A stretch of DNA of 39,319 nt from positions 1 to 39,319 of the forward strand of contig JABVXU010000500.1 of NCBI GenBank assembly GCA_013365365.1, read 5' to 3'. Positions 24,991-35,470 of the stretch are shown piece by piece. The position numbers were made by a program, and so were the translations under genes. Positions within the stretch are counted from its first letter, which is position 1. Each line of letters starts with the position of its first letter. The notes beneath the pieces were generated by a model. That model was given only the letters and a program-made list of their open reading frames with translations, was not told the origin of the DNA and searched no databases. The stretch is from Cruorifilaria tuberocauda. Lineage: Eukaryota; Nematoda; Chromadorea; Rhabditida; Onchocercidae.

Positions 24991-25660
24991 ATTATCGTTG
25001 CTTTATGTGCTCATCTATATCTTGATTCTTTCATAATTTTGCTTGTAAACAATCAATTTGTTAATTTCATTAATGATTTAAGAGACAATTCATTAGCATT
25101 GATAACGACAAATATAACAACAGCATCATCACTTATTCTTCCAGGAAAAAATAATAAACAACTTAAGGATCTTATAAACGATGAAAATGTAGGATCAAAA
25201 CATTAAGATATTTTATACTATATCACTTAAGGCTATCATTAAGCTATCCAGTAATGAAATAAAACAACTAAGTGAATTAAAAAATGATGAATTAACAACT
25301 GATGAAATAATAGTAAAATCGCAAAGGAGAATTGCAAAATCTTCTGCAAACTATATCATGAATTTCCAATTCACCTTTAAATTTGTAAATATCAATTTTC
25401 ATCTATTACTTAGCTATATTAGGTCAGTTAGTTACTACAAATTGAAAGCTAATTTCGATAAAACGAGGAATTGTTAAGAAGATGATTGAAATAATTTTTG
25501 AGTATTCACCTATCCCTATAATTAAAAATGCTATAAAAGAAATCCAAAAAAGGAATTTATTATAAATTCCCAAGATTCTCTAATAATAGAAAGGGAAAGC
25601 GTAAAATTTGACTACGACAAGAAATATCTTGACTGATCAAATATTGCAACTTTTAAGGCT
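24991..25660 (+). pseudogene. Intronless frame-broken coding-like stretch, possibly bacterial
   Basis: Two consecutive open frames overlap by 14 bases in different phases: 24991-25206 (71 codons, contains ITTNITTASSLILPGKNNKQ) and 25193-25477 (94 codons, contains KQLSELKNDELTTDEIIVKS). Shorter pieces follow in further phases to about 25660 (INSQDSLIIERESVKFDYDK). There are no splice sites at the frame changes and no ATG at the first start. The peptides are soluble-protein-like and rich in AAA and ATA codons. This looks like a decayed intronless gene. Because most filarial worms carry nuclear fragments of Wolbachia DNA, that origin is plausible, but I cannot name the gene and the assignment is inference. 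Confidence 0.4.
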
Positions 25661-25725
25661 AAAAACTGTATTAATTTTAAAGTTCATTAAATTTAAAGCG
25701 TTGAATCATTTTCTCTACCAAATAT

Positions 25726-27265
25726 TTAATTTTCGCATCTTCGAAACATTTTTTTCGATGAAAATTCCTGCTGTATGTTAATTAATTGTGATGAGATTCG
25801 TATGTTCCTTAAACATCCTTTGTAGGATGTGTTTATTGGGAAACCTCGTGGTACTTTTTTTTTTCCACCTGAAATTGAAAGGGGGTAAATTTCGCGAAAA
25901 CTATTTCATATTGATATGAGTTAAATAGCACAGGAAGAAAGGAAAGAGGAAGCAATCTTTAATTCCAACTCATCATCATTCAAATGCCTCTAGCAAATTT
26001 AAATATGCATAAATTTTGCACAAAATTTTGAAAAATTTTAAAAGTGTATCCCAACTTTAACTTGAAAAATAAGCAACAGTTTTTATTTTCTGCAGATGAA
26101 ACTTGCCAATCCAAATAATTCCATCAGTGGTTAGCTTTCTGATACCACGTGGTGAAGTATAAGTAATTTTCTCATTATCCACAGTTAACAATGACTTTCG
26201 CTTTTCTCTGAAATTAGTTAAACTATTGTGCCTGCACTTAAACGTCTTAATTATATAAATTAATATAACAATAATTCCAATGAGTAATAACAAAAGTTTC
26301 TAAACCTTGAGCTTTCAAACATTGCTAAAAATTTCCCTCCATCATAACAATAATTCACGATAACTATCACTAATCACTGATACAAATTAATGCTCCAAAA
26401 TGATATTTTTAAAGATAGTGGACATTCTCTTTTATAATAGCGTTCATTTGCTTTCTGTTATGTAAAGATAAGTCACTGAGTAAAACTAAAAAAGTGCATA
26501 TTCGAACCGAAAGTTGAAAATTAAAAATAAGAAGTTAAAAAAACCGTAAAAGTGCAACACTGTGCCATAGATTATCATTTACAACTGTATTTGATTCAAT
26601 TATTTTAATTTTTGAATTGCTGCCCAAATTAATAGCAAAACCAAGTCGTCCAGCGAGGAGAAATATTGCCAAATAGTCAGAACGAATCGTATGTCTCTTA
26701 CTTTCCCACCAAATTAAACCTTCTGATTTATTTGTTTTGATCATAAACTGATAATCTGTTATTATTTCTGAGTGCTTTCTGAAAAAAAAAATTTCAGTGC
26801 AAGTATTTAAAATTTGTGAAAAGAAAAGTACTAAAACGGGAAAATTTAAAACACAAAATATTGACAATTTTTGCTATTTCATGAAATTATGAAGTATTAG
26901 AAAATAAATTTGTCAAATAGGTCTCAACATTTAAATGATTTTGTTATTTTGATGATGTGTTATATACCTTATTGATATTTAATAATACAAATTTACAATA
27001 AATTAAACATATATTACACTTGATAACGGATAACATGCATAAGACGTATTCCTGGTGATCGATCACGAATCCTATTTTAAAATTAGTTTTGCCAATGAAA
27101 AAAGAATGCAACATTCTTAAAAACTGTAGGAAACAGTAAACTGCAACTTTATAAGCAAATGGAATAGTGGTAAAGTGTACTTTGAACCCAGCCTTTTCAT
27201 TAACACATATTCGCTTAGTCCATCAAACAAAAGACTATTCTTCAAATCTGTGTCTGCTTCTCCAT
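25726..27265 (-). CDS. Laminin-G domain protein, 3' part (5' exons not found)
   Basis: LamG domains occur in secreted matrix and adhesion proteins (laminin alpha, perlecan, agrin, neurexin). Four exons, 27265-27193, 26778-26545, 26207-26107 and 25868-25726, encode one complete domain up to a stop: LLFDGLSEYVLM, then IKTNKSEGLIWW, DYLAIFLLAGRLGFAINLGS, DNLWHSVALLREKRKSLLTV, TTDGIIWIGG, and SYKGCLRNIRI with a partner Cys near the C terminus (RRC). The middle junctions are fixed by phase and family pattern; intron 3 has a GC donor (ATTG|GCAAGT). The first junction requires a poorer GC donor (AAAG|GCTGGG); alternatively a 52-base exon at 27073-27022 could be inserted in phase. The first exon starts in mid-codon, so upstream exons must exist, yet 27266-28294 offers none. 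The gene may be a duplicated fragment. Confidence 0.8.
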
Positions 27266-28294
27266 CTAAAAACAATAATAAATTTTAGTTAAAAATTAAG
27301 AAAGAACATTAATGTCGTGAATGAAGTAAGCCATTTCGAGCTTTAAGAATTTAATAAGCAGTAGTATAAGAAGTATTTTGCTTTTGCTGTTTTTTAAAAA
27401 CTGAGAACTTTTTTTCTTTACAATTATCATCACAATTCCCTTCTTTATTTTCAATCAGACCAACAGAGTTCAAAGGAACTAACTTTGAAAAGTGAAGTAA
27501 AGAAACTTCTCGAAACTATTTTTAACTAACATAACCAAACCAAACCAAATAATTAAACTAACAAATTCATTAGTAACTTTTTGCATGATTCATTGCTATA
27601 AATGCAAGAAAGCTTGACGCTGTATGTGATTAGCATATTCTTATTATAAAGACTGTTTTATAGAATTTGTTCTAATTTGCTATTTCTCCATCTTTGTGGA
27701 CCTCTTCATTACAAATTAAGCCGCCTTTTTGTGGACTTATTATTTAATCACTGCCCGAGGCTTTGCTAAGGGCTTCTACGTGCTGTGTTGTTTATGATTG
27801 TACAAAAGTTTATCGGGAATGTATTGTTGACCCACGGTTAGGTCATATAAAAAAGAGTTAATTGGAAGTGTAGCTATTGACCTCTTAACTGATGGCTGTT
27901 ACTATCAGTCCTGAACAAAGTATTGGTGTCGACCTACGCGACCATCAGAGTCAATTTTCACACTACCATACTGTATAATTCGACAGTGTTCAGTTAATAA
28001 ATAATTTGTCCATGAAATCCGAATCAAAAAAGTTCACGACAAACAATGTTTCTTAAGCGCTGAAAAATAGTATTTCATATTAAACTTGAAAAATATTTTG
28101 AAGATATTTCTGGTTTAAGTTAAATGTTTCAGTTATGTAAATACCTGTGAAGTTTCTGCTTTCTGATTTCTATTTTTTATCATTTTGAATATTCAAAGTT
28201 TTTTTGCCATCTTCGCAGAAGATTCTTTAAATCTTTTACTCAAAAATGAAATGATTCAGAGGATTTCCGTGCAGCGAGATTTAATTGGATTTTT
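27266..28294. other. Intergenic with a Cys-rich coding-like patch
   Basis: Mostly non-coding, but about 27770-27990 has higher GC and reads well in short pieces. On the + strand these include CVVYDCTKVYRECIVDP and, after stops, TLPYCIIRQCSVNK. On the - strand there is HCRIIQYGSVKIDSDGRVGR. Stops interrupt every version and no splice sites rescue them. It may be a decayed gene or a transposon remnant; strand and origin are undecided. Confidence 0.35.
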
Positions 28295-30602
28295 ATGCAA
28301 ATTATGTTTTGGTTAAAAAATATATTTAAGAAGAGAAAGTATGTTTCTAATGTATTTTACAAATGTCCTTTAATGGGCGTACAGTTACATCAAATAAAAA
28401 AAGCCGAAATGGCTTTTATTGTGGCTATCATAGCTTGCGCCTTTGCATGTTATTACTTTATTAAAGTCAATTTATTGTTTAACTTAACGATTCAATCTTT
28501 GCATTGGACTGCCTAAATGCTAAGTTAATGAACTGTAAAGCTTTCCAGGATTATTCAATGTGTTTCTTAAAAATTTGCAAGAATACTAAGATTTGTGTAA
28601 AATTTTGAAAATCGGAATCAAATTTCATCCAGATTCATTTACAAATGTTTCTAAAACATAGCAGCATTCATTTTTCTAGATTACGTTTCTTTAGAATGAT
28701 TAAATATATAAATGGATTGATTAATTAACTGCTTAATTACTCGAGTCTGATTACTGAAACACATCTTCATTCATTTTTGTTCTCAAAACTTACTTTTATA
28801 ATTTCAGTGCAGCGGAAGTGACGAGATACAAAGTGCTCCAAAAAAGGTAGAATACTATAAATTTATAAAAAAGGGACAATTCTTAGATAAATTTATATTG
28901 AGGTGGAATAGTAATATTCACATGAATATTTTTATTCTTCGACGCGATTCCCATAAGTTTGAGGCATTTTTCATCTTCTCTAAGAGGACGAACAGCTCAG
29001 ACAAATATATGAACAAATTTTAATTCTCGATTTTCCACTAATCTTGTAGGCGTAATTGCTCTTGTCTGGTTAATCGAAGAGTGGAATTTCAATTATCAGA
29101 AGTTAGTTATGAGCCTGTACAACTGACTGCATCACCGAAGTTCTAGTTATTTCAGGCGATTTCAGATTCAGAATCATCAGCTACAGCGAAATTACATCTC
29201 AGGTTGATAAGACAAAAGTAACTGTTAAAAAGGAATTAAAAAAGAGTTTAAGGGCGAAATACATTTTAATTCATTATTTCGAATTTATGGCGGAAGATTG
29301 GAACTAACAGTTACTCATCAACCTGAGACAATTGCTAAGAAACTTTAGCCACCAACACATTAACTTTCTCAATGGGGGAAGCGAAGAGAGAAAGACATGA
29401 AATCAATGAAGTTCAATAATTTCAAAAATTAAAGTGAAAAAATCAAACTTGCAGCCAGTAAAAAAGAAGAAAAAATCAAAGAAACAGAAAAAGAAAAAAA
29501 AAGCTATGAAGCTTTCTTCTGGAGAGGTTTGAGTTTACAATCTTCGGCGCAGCTATTTTATAAGTTCTGCAAATTTCAAAGCAAAGATAAGAGTTGCAAA
29601 AAAAAATCTGCCTTACTCGTTTCACAATCATAATTGATCTTTCAATTCAGTTTCGGTTCACGTACTTCTGTACTATAGAGTATTTTGGTAGTCAAATTAA
29701 TAGTATCTTAGTGATAGTAATTATTAATTATTATCACCGACGAAGTTCAATTTTTTCCATTTTGTTGAAAAGTAATAAAAATGTTAAGTTCTTATATAGA
29801 ATTTCAAAATCAAAAATTTTTTCTCACAGTATTTTTCTGGTTTATACATTTTTTCACTTTTGAAGTCATTAATCAGTGAATTTAATAATTCAAGGACATG
29901 AATTACCGTGAAATAATTTCGATTCCTTTGCTCCTATGGAATGAATTTTCCAGTACTGCAGTCACTGATTGAGGAATTTGCAATTTGGAAGATTATTGAA
30001 TTGGAAGATATTTGCATTTAGTTACTGAGTTATTAATTAAGATAAGTGACGAATCGTCTCCGGCAAAATTGGCCACTGCTTTGTCTGATGAACAAATGAC
30101 TGCGGCGAAGACACCAACGAGTGATACTGAGGGAGGAAAGGCATATTTTTAATCACTGAATATACGATCTCAATTGTTCAAAGCTAACTTATTCAAACCT
30201 ATGTTTTATCGATCATTTCAAGTTTGATTTACTAGCAAATTGAGATTATTAGCATAAATTTGCATATCAATTTAATTCATTTTAATCTTTTTCAGCAGCC
30301 TAATCCAGAAAATAATGCCGGGACAGCAGTATCACTCATTGCTTCGTTCGTCTTAAAATTGTTTTTGAAAAATCGTTTAAGCTTTAAAATTATCTATATT
30401 CCAAACACAAAAAAGTAAAAGTTCAAGAGTTTCTTATCAGAGGATTAATTGCTGATTTAAAGACCAAATTCATAAACATTTAACCTTCTCCTTCAGAACA
30501 TCATCGACAGGCAATGATGATGAAGAAAAAAAGATGAAAAAAGGAAAAAACGAGAAAAAGGATATGAAAGGCAGAAACTTCTTTTTCTATAACAATAATT
30601 GA
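28295..30602 (+). CDS. Unrecognised small membrane protein with Lys-rich tail, multi-exon
   Basis: First exon 28295-28465 gives 57 residues with a short basic region and one membrane helix (AEMAFIVAIIACAFACYYFI), then donor GTCAAT. Later exons with good splice sites are 28808-28846 (CSGSDEIQSAPKK), 29156 to about 29202 (AISDSESSATAKL), 29455-29526 (Lys-rich), 30042-30140 (DESSPAKLATALSDEQMTAA, GC donor), 30296-30328 and 30497-30602 (NDDEEKKMKKGKNEKKDMK). Most join in phase 0. Two joins (after 29202 and before 30497) do not close, so some exon ends are wrong or missing. The product would be a single-pass protein with a long, charged, low-complexity tail. No family recognised. The exon pattern resembles the neighbouring small genes at 33353-33892 and 35471-36378. 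Confidence 0.45.
29197..29328. mobile_element. MITE-like inverted-repeat element
   Basis: TCTCAGGTTGAT followed, after a few extra bases, by AGTAACTGTTA at 29197-29227 is matched in reverse complement by TAACAGTTACTCATCAACCTGAGA at 29305-29328. The ~130-bp unit with terminal inverted repeats and no frame resembles a miniature inverted-repeat element or a large hairpin. No clear target duplication is visible (ACA/CAA flanks). It overlaps the 3' end of a predicted exon of the surrounding gene, which may explain why that junction does not close. Confidence 0.5.
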
Positions 30603-32210
30603 AGCCTTTTCTACTTTAAACCTTTTAACTGATTTAGGACATCTCCAAAAAATAAAAAATAATTAATTCTAATAATTGAATAACTGAATTAACATCAACC
30701 ATTAATTTTGAGAGTACTGAGAAGCAGTTGGAAGAAATGAGCGCTAAGTTTCTAGAACCTTTCAGATCCCAAATACATTAGAGTCTTTTTCGATTTTTAT
30801 TTCGCTTTTACCTCATCTTCATAGTGTAGATATAGTAATATATTATTTTTCATTTTTTAATGCCATATTTACGATTGAAATTTGCAGTTTTTTTCAAATC
30901 TATAGTACAAAATATCGAAACATTCCAATTTTCAGAGATTAAATCAAAATCAAGAAAATGAGAAGTCAGAATTAAAAGAGAACGAGAAATTCTATTGCAA
31001 TCATCTTTGTAATTTATATTTATATTTTTGTACTGATTAACTGACAAAATTACTTCATGAATGATCAACAATTTAAATGTGTTTCAATCTAAATGATTCA
31101 AACAACTTGAATAAAAAGTAAATTTTTTTGCTCAAAGTCTTCCACTTTGAAATTTCGAGTTCTACGCAAAGCTGAAAGAAATTTATTATAAATAAATTTG
31201 TAATGGGTTCTATGAAATTAATTGTTAACATCATATACACTCATTACCATAGAGTATCACAAGAAAAAACTTTTTCCATTGCTAAACAATAATCAAGTTT
31301 GATTTATCTGAAGTTAGCTAATTAAAATTGAAATAACATCGATATAGGAAAAGAGTTGGTAATAGTCGAATAACCTTTATGAACACATATTTTAATTAAA
31401 AAAAAGCCAGACAATTAATAATCGGAAAGACGAAATTCATCGAATCCATTAAATTTCAGTGGAAGAAATCATTTTAACGACCAATTGGTAAATTTTCCGA
31501 ATAAAAAATTGAGCTTTTTCTTTCTATTATCCAAATAAAGTTGATCATTCCGTTATTTTGACAGTCGCATATATTTTCTTTTCTGTCTAGACGTTTTCAG
31601 CATATATTTCCTCACCTTAGACTAATCTCGATTATCCATTTCAAACCTTCGTATTTTAGTTCCAATTTTAAGTTGGTTAATTAAATCAATCGAATTGAGC
31701 AAAATCTTGAATCGCAATTGATTTTCATGGCACAGCAAACAACTTTGTGTGCCCATGTGTTGTAAGATATGATCTAATATATCACTTGCGCCGGTGGATG
31801 AATCAGATGTCCTAGGACTTCTCCTTGACTACGTTGAAGTTTATTTGCAGTAAAATTTTAGATATTTTGAAAAGTTAGCGCATAAATATTTAGATAATAT
31901 TAGAAAGTCATATTCAATTAAACAAATTAACATGGCGTTTTCATTTGTTTAGTTACATATTAAAATAAACCAATCAATATTTTTATGAATAATAAAATTT
32001 TTAATAAATTCTCAAGACTGTCATTTAGGTTTGAGAGAAATTCACAAGATTTATTTTTTCCTGAACTTTCCTACACTGTCATATCTGATTTGTAGCGGTT
32101 GATCGCAGTTGTTGTTTCAAATTTCATACTTTTTTGAGATTAATTTAAGGAATCCCAGCAAAGTGATATTGTTCTTCTAGAATTCGAAATGTGTAGAAGA
32201 GGATTTATAA
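30603..32210. other. Mostly non-coding, isolated coding-like fragments
   Basis: No gene assembled. Two fragments stand out on the + strand. About 30691-30780 (STEKQLEEMSAKFLEPFRSQ, then stop) could be a distal exon of the preceding gene. About 31779-31852 reads SLAPVDESDVLGLLLDYVEV before a stop. Neither has convincing splice borders. Confidence 0.4.
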
Positions 32211-32578
32211 CTCCGATTCCCATTGCTTTTATTACCTATCGTTATAGGAGCAGAAGAAGCGGATGTAGGAGTTCTTAGATTAACGCAAGTCGAAGACTTA
32301 GCTAATTATGTGGATACAGAAGCTACTCGGTTAATGAATGAGATGGAATCCAACTGGAAGAAGCGAATGCCATAGAGGTCGAAAAGATGGATTTAGAAAA
32401 GGTTGGAGCAACGAAAACAACGAAAGCTAGAACAGTTGTAAACCAGAAATCGCTTACTGCAAAAGCTGAAGGTTATATGATTTGTTCATATTAAAGCATT
32501 TGGAACTTCAAATCCAGACGAAATTAATATTCCATGCATGAATATGATCTACTAGGGGATATGGCTGATACAGAGTAA
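32211..32578 (+). pseudogene. Frame-broken small gene, unknown product
   Basis: An open frame without ATG from 32211 begins with a hydrophobic run (FPLLLLPIVIGAEEADVGVL) and continues to ANYVDTEATRLMNEM. At about 32343-32360 the sense reading moves to another frame without splice sites and continues QLEEANAIEVEKMDLEKVGA and KTTKARTVVNQKSLTAKAE. After TTCATATTAAAG a further piece reads TSNPDEIN and then, in a third frame, HEYDLLGDMADTE followed by TAA. One missing base in the AATCCAAC stretch would explain the first break. The piece is either a pseudogene or carries sequence errors. Layout (hydrophobic segment then charged tail) resembles the neighbouring small membrane-protein genes. Confidence 0.5.
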
Positions 32579-33352
32579 ACTGACAAAAAAGGCTTAATAA
32601 AGTTGCAATGGAAAATGGGAGCAAGAAAAATTTTAAATTACCTTAAATTACAATCGATGGGAAAGAGACATCATACAAATCTTTTTCATGTTGCTTAATT
32701 TGATCAAAATTTATCATCATTACACTCCCTTATCTTCAATGTATAGTTGCAAATAATAAAAATAATGATTGTTCATACTATATAAAAATAACAAAACTTT
32801 GGCATACTTCTTTTTTGAAAATTTTCGCCATAAAAAAATTGATTTGAATAGTTTAGAAATTTCGGACAAGTGAAAGAAGCTAAGAAGCCATAGTGTAAAA
32901 TGAGTTGTGAATTGTAATTGAAAAACTGAAACTGCCAATATTAACTTAAAATTTTATTTGCCACAGCGAAAGTGATTATGAATAATTAACATAAAGCTTC
33001 CCTCAGATGCATTTTCACAGTTCCATCGGAAAATATTTACTATTCATATCTCTTTAGGTAATTCAGTTCTAACAAAAATCTGATTTAACCAACCACATTT
33101 ATCTTTTGAGATTTATCTTTTGGAGAATAATCGTTTCTAAATTCCGTTTTATAATTTTTTCCTGCTACCTCTCAATATCTCATTGAGCATAGCTATAATT
33201 TTAATCTTCTCCTATTAAAATTTTTGTAACTTTTATTGGAGTATAATTCATACATTATTGGAGGTAAAAATTTCTTCACATCTTTTCCACATATATCATA
33301 TATCAAACACATCAGAGAACTAAAACAACAATTTTTTCTTCAAGTCCAATAA
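32579..33352. other. Intergenic, nothing recognised
   Basis: AT-rich DNA between the broken + strand gene and the stop of the - strand small membrane-protein gene. The 72-codon frame at 32720 (-) has no support. Confidence 0.5.
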
Positions 33353-33892
33353 CTATGTTGTCACATCCGGTATAAGACCTTTTTGTCCGTTCGCTTGGCT
33401 TAAATTATCTGTTTGACTTACTGAAATAAGATTATTAAAATACTAATTGTTCTTTAGCAAACAATATAAATAATTTAAAGAACGATATTACTCGTACAAA
33501 ATATGAAACGATATTTCATATTTTGCACAATCATTATAATGAAATATAAACCTGCTTTCATTGTTGATTCGCCCTTACCGTTTGAACCTTTACTTCCTTT
33601 AGTTTTACCTTTTCCTTTTATGGACTGAAATTATGTGGCAGTTTTGATATGTTAAATATCAAAAATTAAAAATTCATTTAGCAATGTTAGAAATCTCTAA
33701 TTTTGATTGCAAACTAACCGGCTTTGGATTTCGACGTAATGCCCACATGAAATGATCAGAATACATTATTAAATAAGCGACCAGAAATGCAACGATGATC
33801 GCTGTAATACCAAAACTACCAATTAAGTACCAGAAATAACTGGGACAAGCGCCTTCCTGTTCTCCGCTTTCCAGGAATTCCTTATCGGACAT
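33353..33892 (-). CDS. Small single-pass membrane protein, unknown family
   Basis: Three exons (33892-33719, 33624-33552, 33420-33353) close in frame to 104 residues. A short acidic N terminus (MSDKEFLESGEQEGACPSY) precedes one strong membrane helix (SFGITAIIVAFLVAYLIM), a basic juxtamembrane stretch (WALRRNPKP), a Lys/Gly/Ser low-complexity segment (KGKGKTKGSKGSNGKGES), and a polar end. No signal peptide is obvious; positive residues after the helix suggest the tail faces the cytosol. An acceptor-like ATAAT TTAG sits six bases before the ATG, a candidate spliced-leader site. All three exons have standard GT-AG borders, so the gene is probably real. I do not recognise a family. Confidence 0.7.
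33497..33525. repeat. 12-bp inverted repeat within intron
   Basis: CAAAATATGAAA (33497-33508) and its reverse complement (33514-33525) flank a 5-base loop inside intron 2 of the small membrane-protein gene. In such AT-rich DNA a stem of this length can arise by chance. Confidence 0.6.
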
Positions 33893-34547
33893 TTTTTTCT
33901 AAATTATTCAGTGCTGAAAATTTTGGAGACATCAAACAACCAATAGATGATAAATTGTTTTTGTAAAATGATTATTCAAATGTGCTGATGCCAAATGCAA
34001 ATTTACGACATTAAGTCTTTTTGTATATTATGCATAATTTAATATTTGATATTTCAGATTTTTATTTGTAAAATTTTTCAAATATAATCTTTTCTTAACA
34101 GGTCGTTTGTTGATTTTCGTTTTTGATCAATTTCTCAATAATCGCTGGCAAAATTCATTGGAAATTATTTTTGAAACTCAATTTTTTAATTTTGCGTAAG
34201 CGAGTGTTGGTCCAAACTGATATCGTTAATTGGTAGCAGCCTGGAATTTCCGCCCCGAAGTTGGGAAAATTTGTTTGAAAGCGATAAATTTCTTTAGCTT
34301 GCACGAAGCAAAAATAGCAAATACTAACATAAATATTTTATTAGTTGAAAATATCGTATAATCACATGTTAATTAATTGTAGAGCAAATTTTTTAACAGT
34401 TTGGAAAGAATTTAATTAGAACGCATTTAATCGATTCAAATGACAAATAAAGAATCTCAAATTTCAATTCTGTTGGGAGATACTTTTTCCATTCGTTTTT
34501 AGGAATTTTTATGATCGATTATTCAAAGATAAATTATTTTTTGACAG
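33893..34547. other. Intergenic, small GC-richer patch
   Basis: Contains the presumed promoter of the - strand gene at its left. About 34235-34290 is GC-richer than its surroundings and open in pieces on both strands, but I could not decide on a coding frame. It could be an upstream exon of the + strand exon at 34548. Confidence 0.4.
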
Positions 34548-34688
34548 ATACGAAATTTAGAGTCTTTGTTCATGAATTCTGCTTCATATCAAATATTCGA
34601 TAGCGAAAAGATAGAAGAGTACAAATGTCACGACAAAATTGTGAAAGAACGATTGAAAGACTATTTTATACCAAAAAATCAAATTTAA
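34548..34688 (+). CDS. Terminal exon of an unrecognised gene
   Basis: A strong acceptor (ATTTTTTGACAG) opens a 46-residue frame ending in TAA. It contains LESLFMNSASYQIFDSEKIE and HDKIVKERLKDYFIPKNQI. Codon use and amino-acid composition look like real coding sequence, and there is an internal ATG at 34573. No upstream exon could be joined with confidence, so this may be the 3' end of an unrecognised gene or a remnant. Confidence 0.4.
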   Translation: MRNLESLFMNSASYQIFDSEKIEEYKCHDKIVKERLKDYFIPKNQI

Positions 34689-35470
34689 AAAAGTTGGAAT
34701 AATTTTTTAGCAGTTTTATTCTTCAACGGTTATCAGCTGCATGGTTCAATTAATCAGTTTGTAAAATGTAAATAGCACTAAATTAATTTTGAAATTTTCG
34801 CCGAAAACTTATTTATTTGCGAAAATTCTACGAAGTGCAAACAGTAAAAATATTCACAAAATAAAAACAAAAATTAGTAGAATGCTCATTTCTCGTAATG
34901 TTTGCTTGTCTTCAAATGCTCTCGTTTTTTCTTATTTTTCTTTATTTGTAATTTATCTGGAAAAAGATCTTCATTTTTTTGACATTGATTTCATTAGTAA
35001 TTCTATATATTCTAGAAATTAATTAATTCATTAGTTTCATAATAATTTAATAGGTAATTATTGAGTCATTAAAATTTTCATTCTAAGAAATCATTTTCTT
35101 AATCCTTTTTATCGACTATCTGTTCTATAGCTGTACAATTAAATTTCAATTAAATCTATTGTTATAAGAAATGAATATTACTGATAAGAAGTTTAGAAGA
35201 TCCAACTGCATAAAAAATATTATCTCTTTTATTGTATCAAACAAATTGATAGACAAAATTAACGAACTTTTATTTAATTGTACCCTATGTGCATACGGCA
35301 ATGCTTCAGCCAATTGACGACGCAGTTCTGATCTTCAATGGATTACGTAGCAAAGAACGAATTTTAAATCAATGATTAATTAAAAAAATGATTGATGTCA
35401 ATACGCAGGGTCTGATTACTTTTTCGAAATTGAGTTGAGTGAAAATATTGAAAATTATGAAATTAAATAC
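34689..35470. other. Mostly non-coding
   Basis: A - strand fragment at about 35272-35335 reads SELRRQLAEALPYAHRVQL after a weak acceptor (CCATTGAAG). It could be a further exon of the gene at 35471-36378, but its phase does not fit the exon before it. Nothing else seen. Confidence 0.4.

Noticed and set aside
27022..27073. Possible extra 52-base exon in the LamG gene
   Set aside because: Phase would fit, but it inserts about 17 residues where LamG domains have none and its acceptor is weak; kept only as an alternative.
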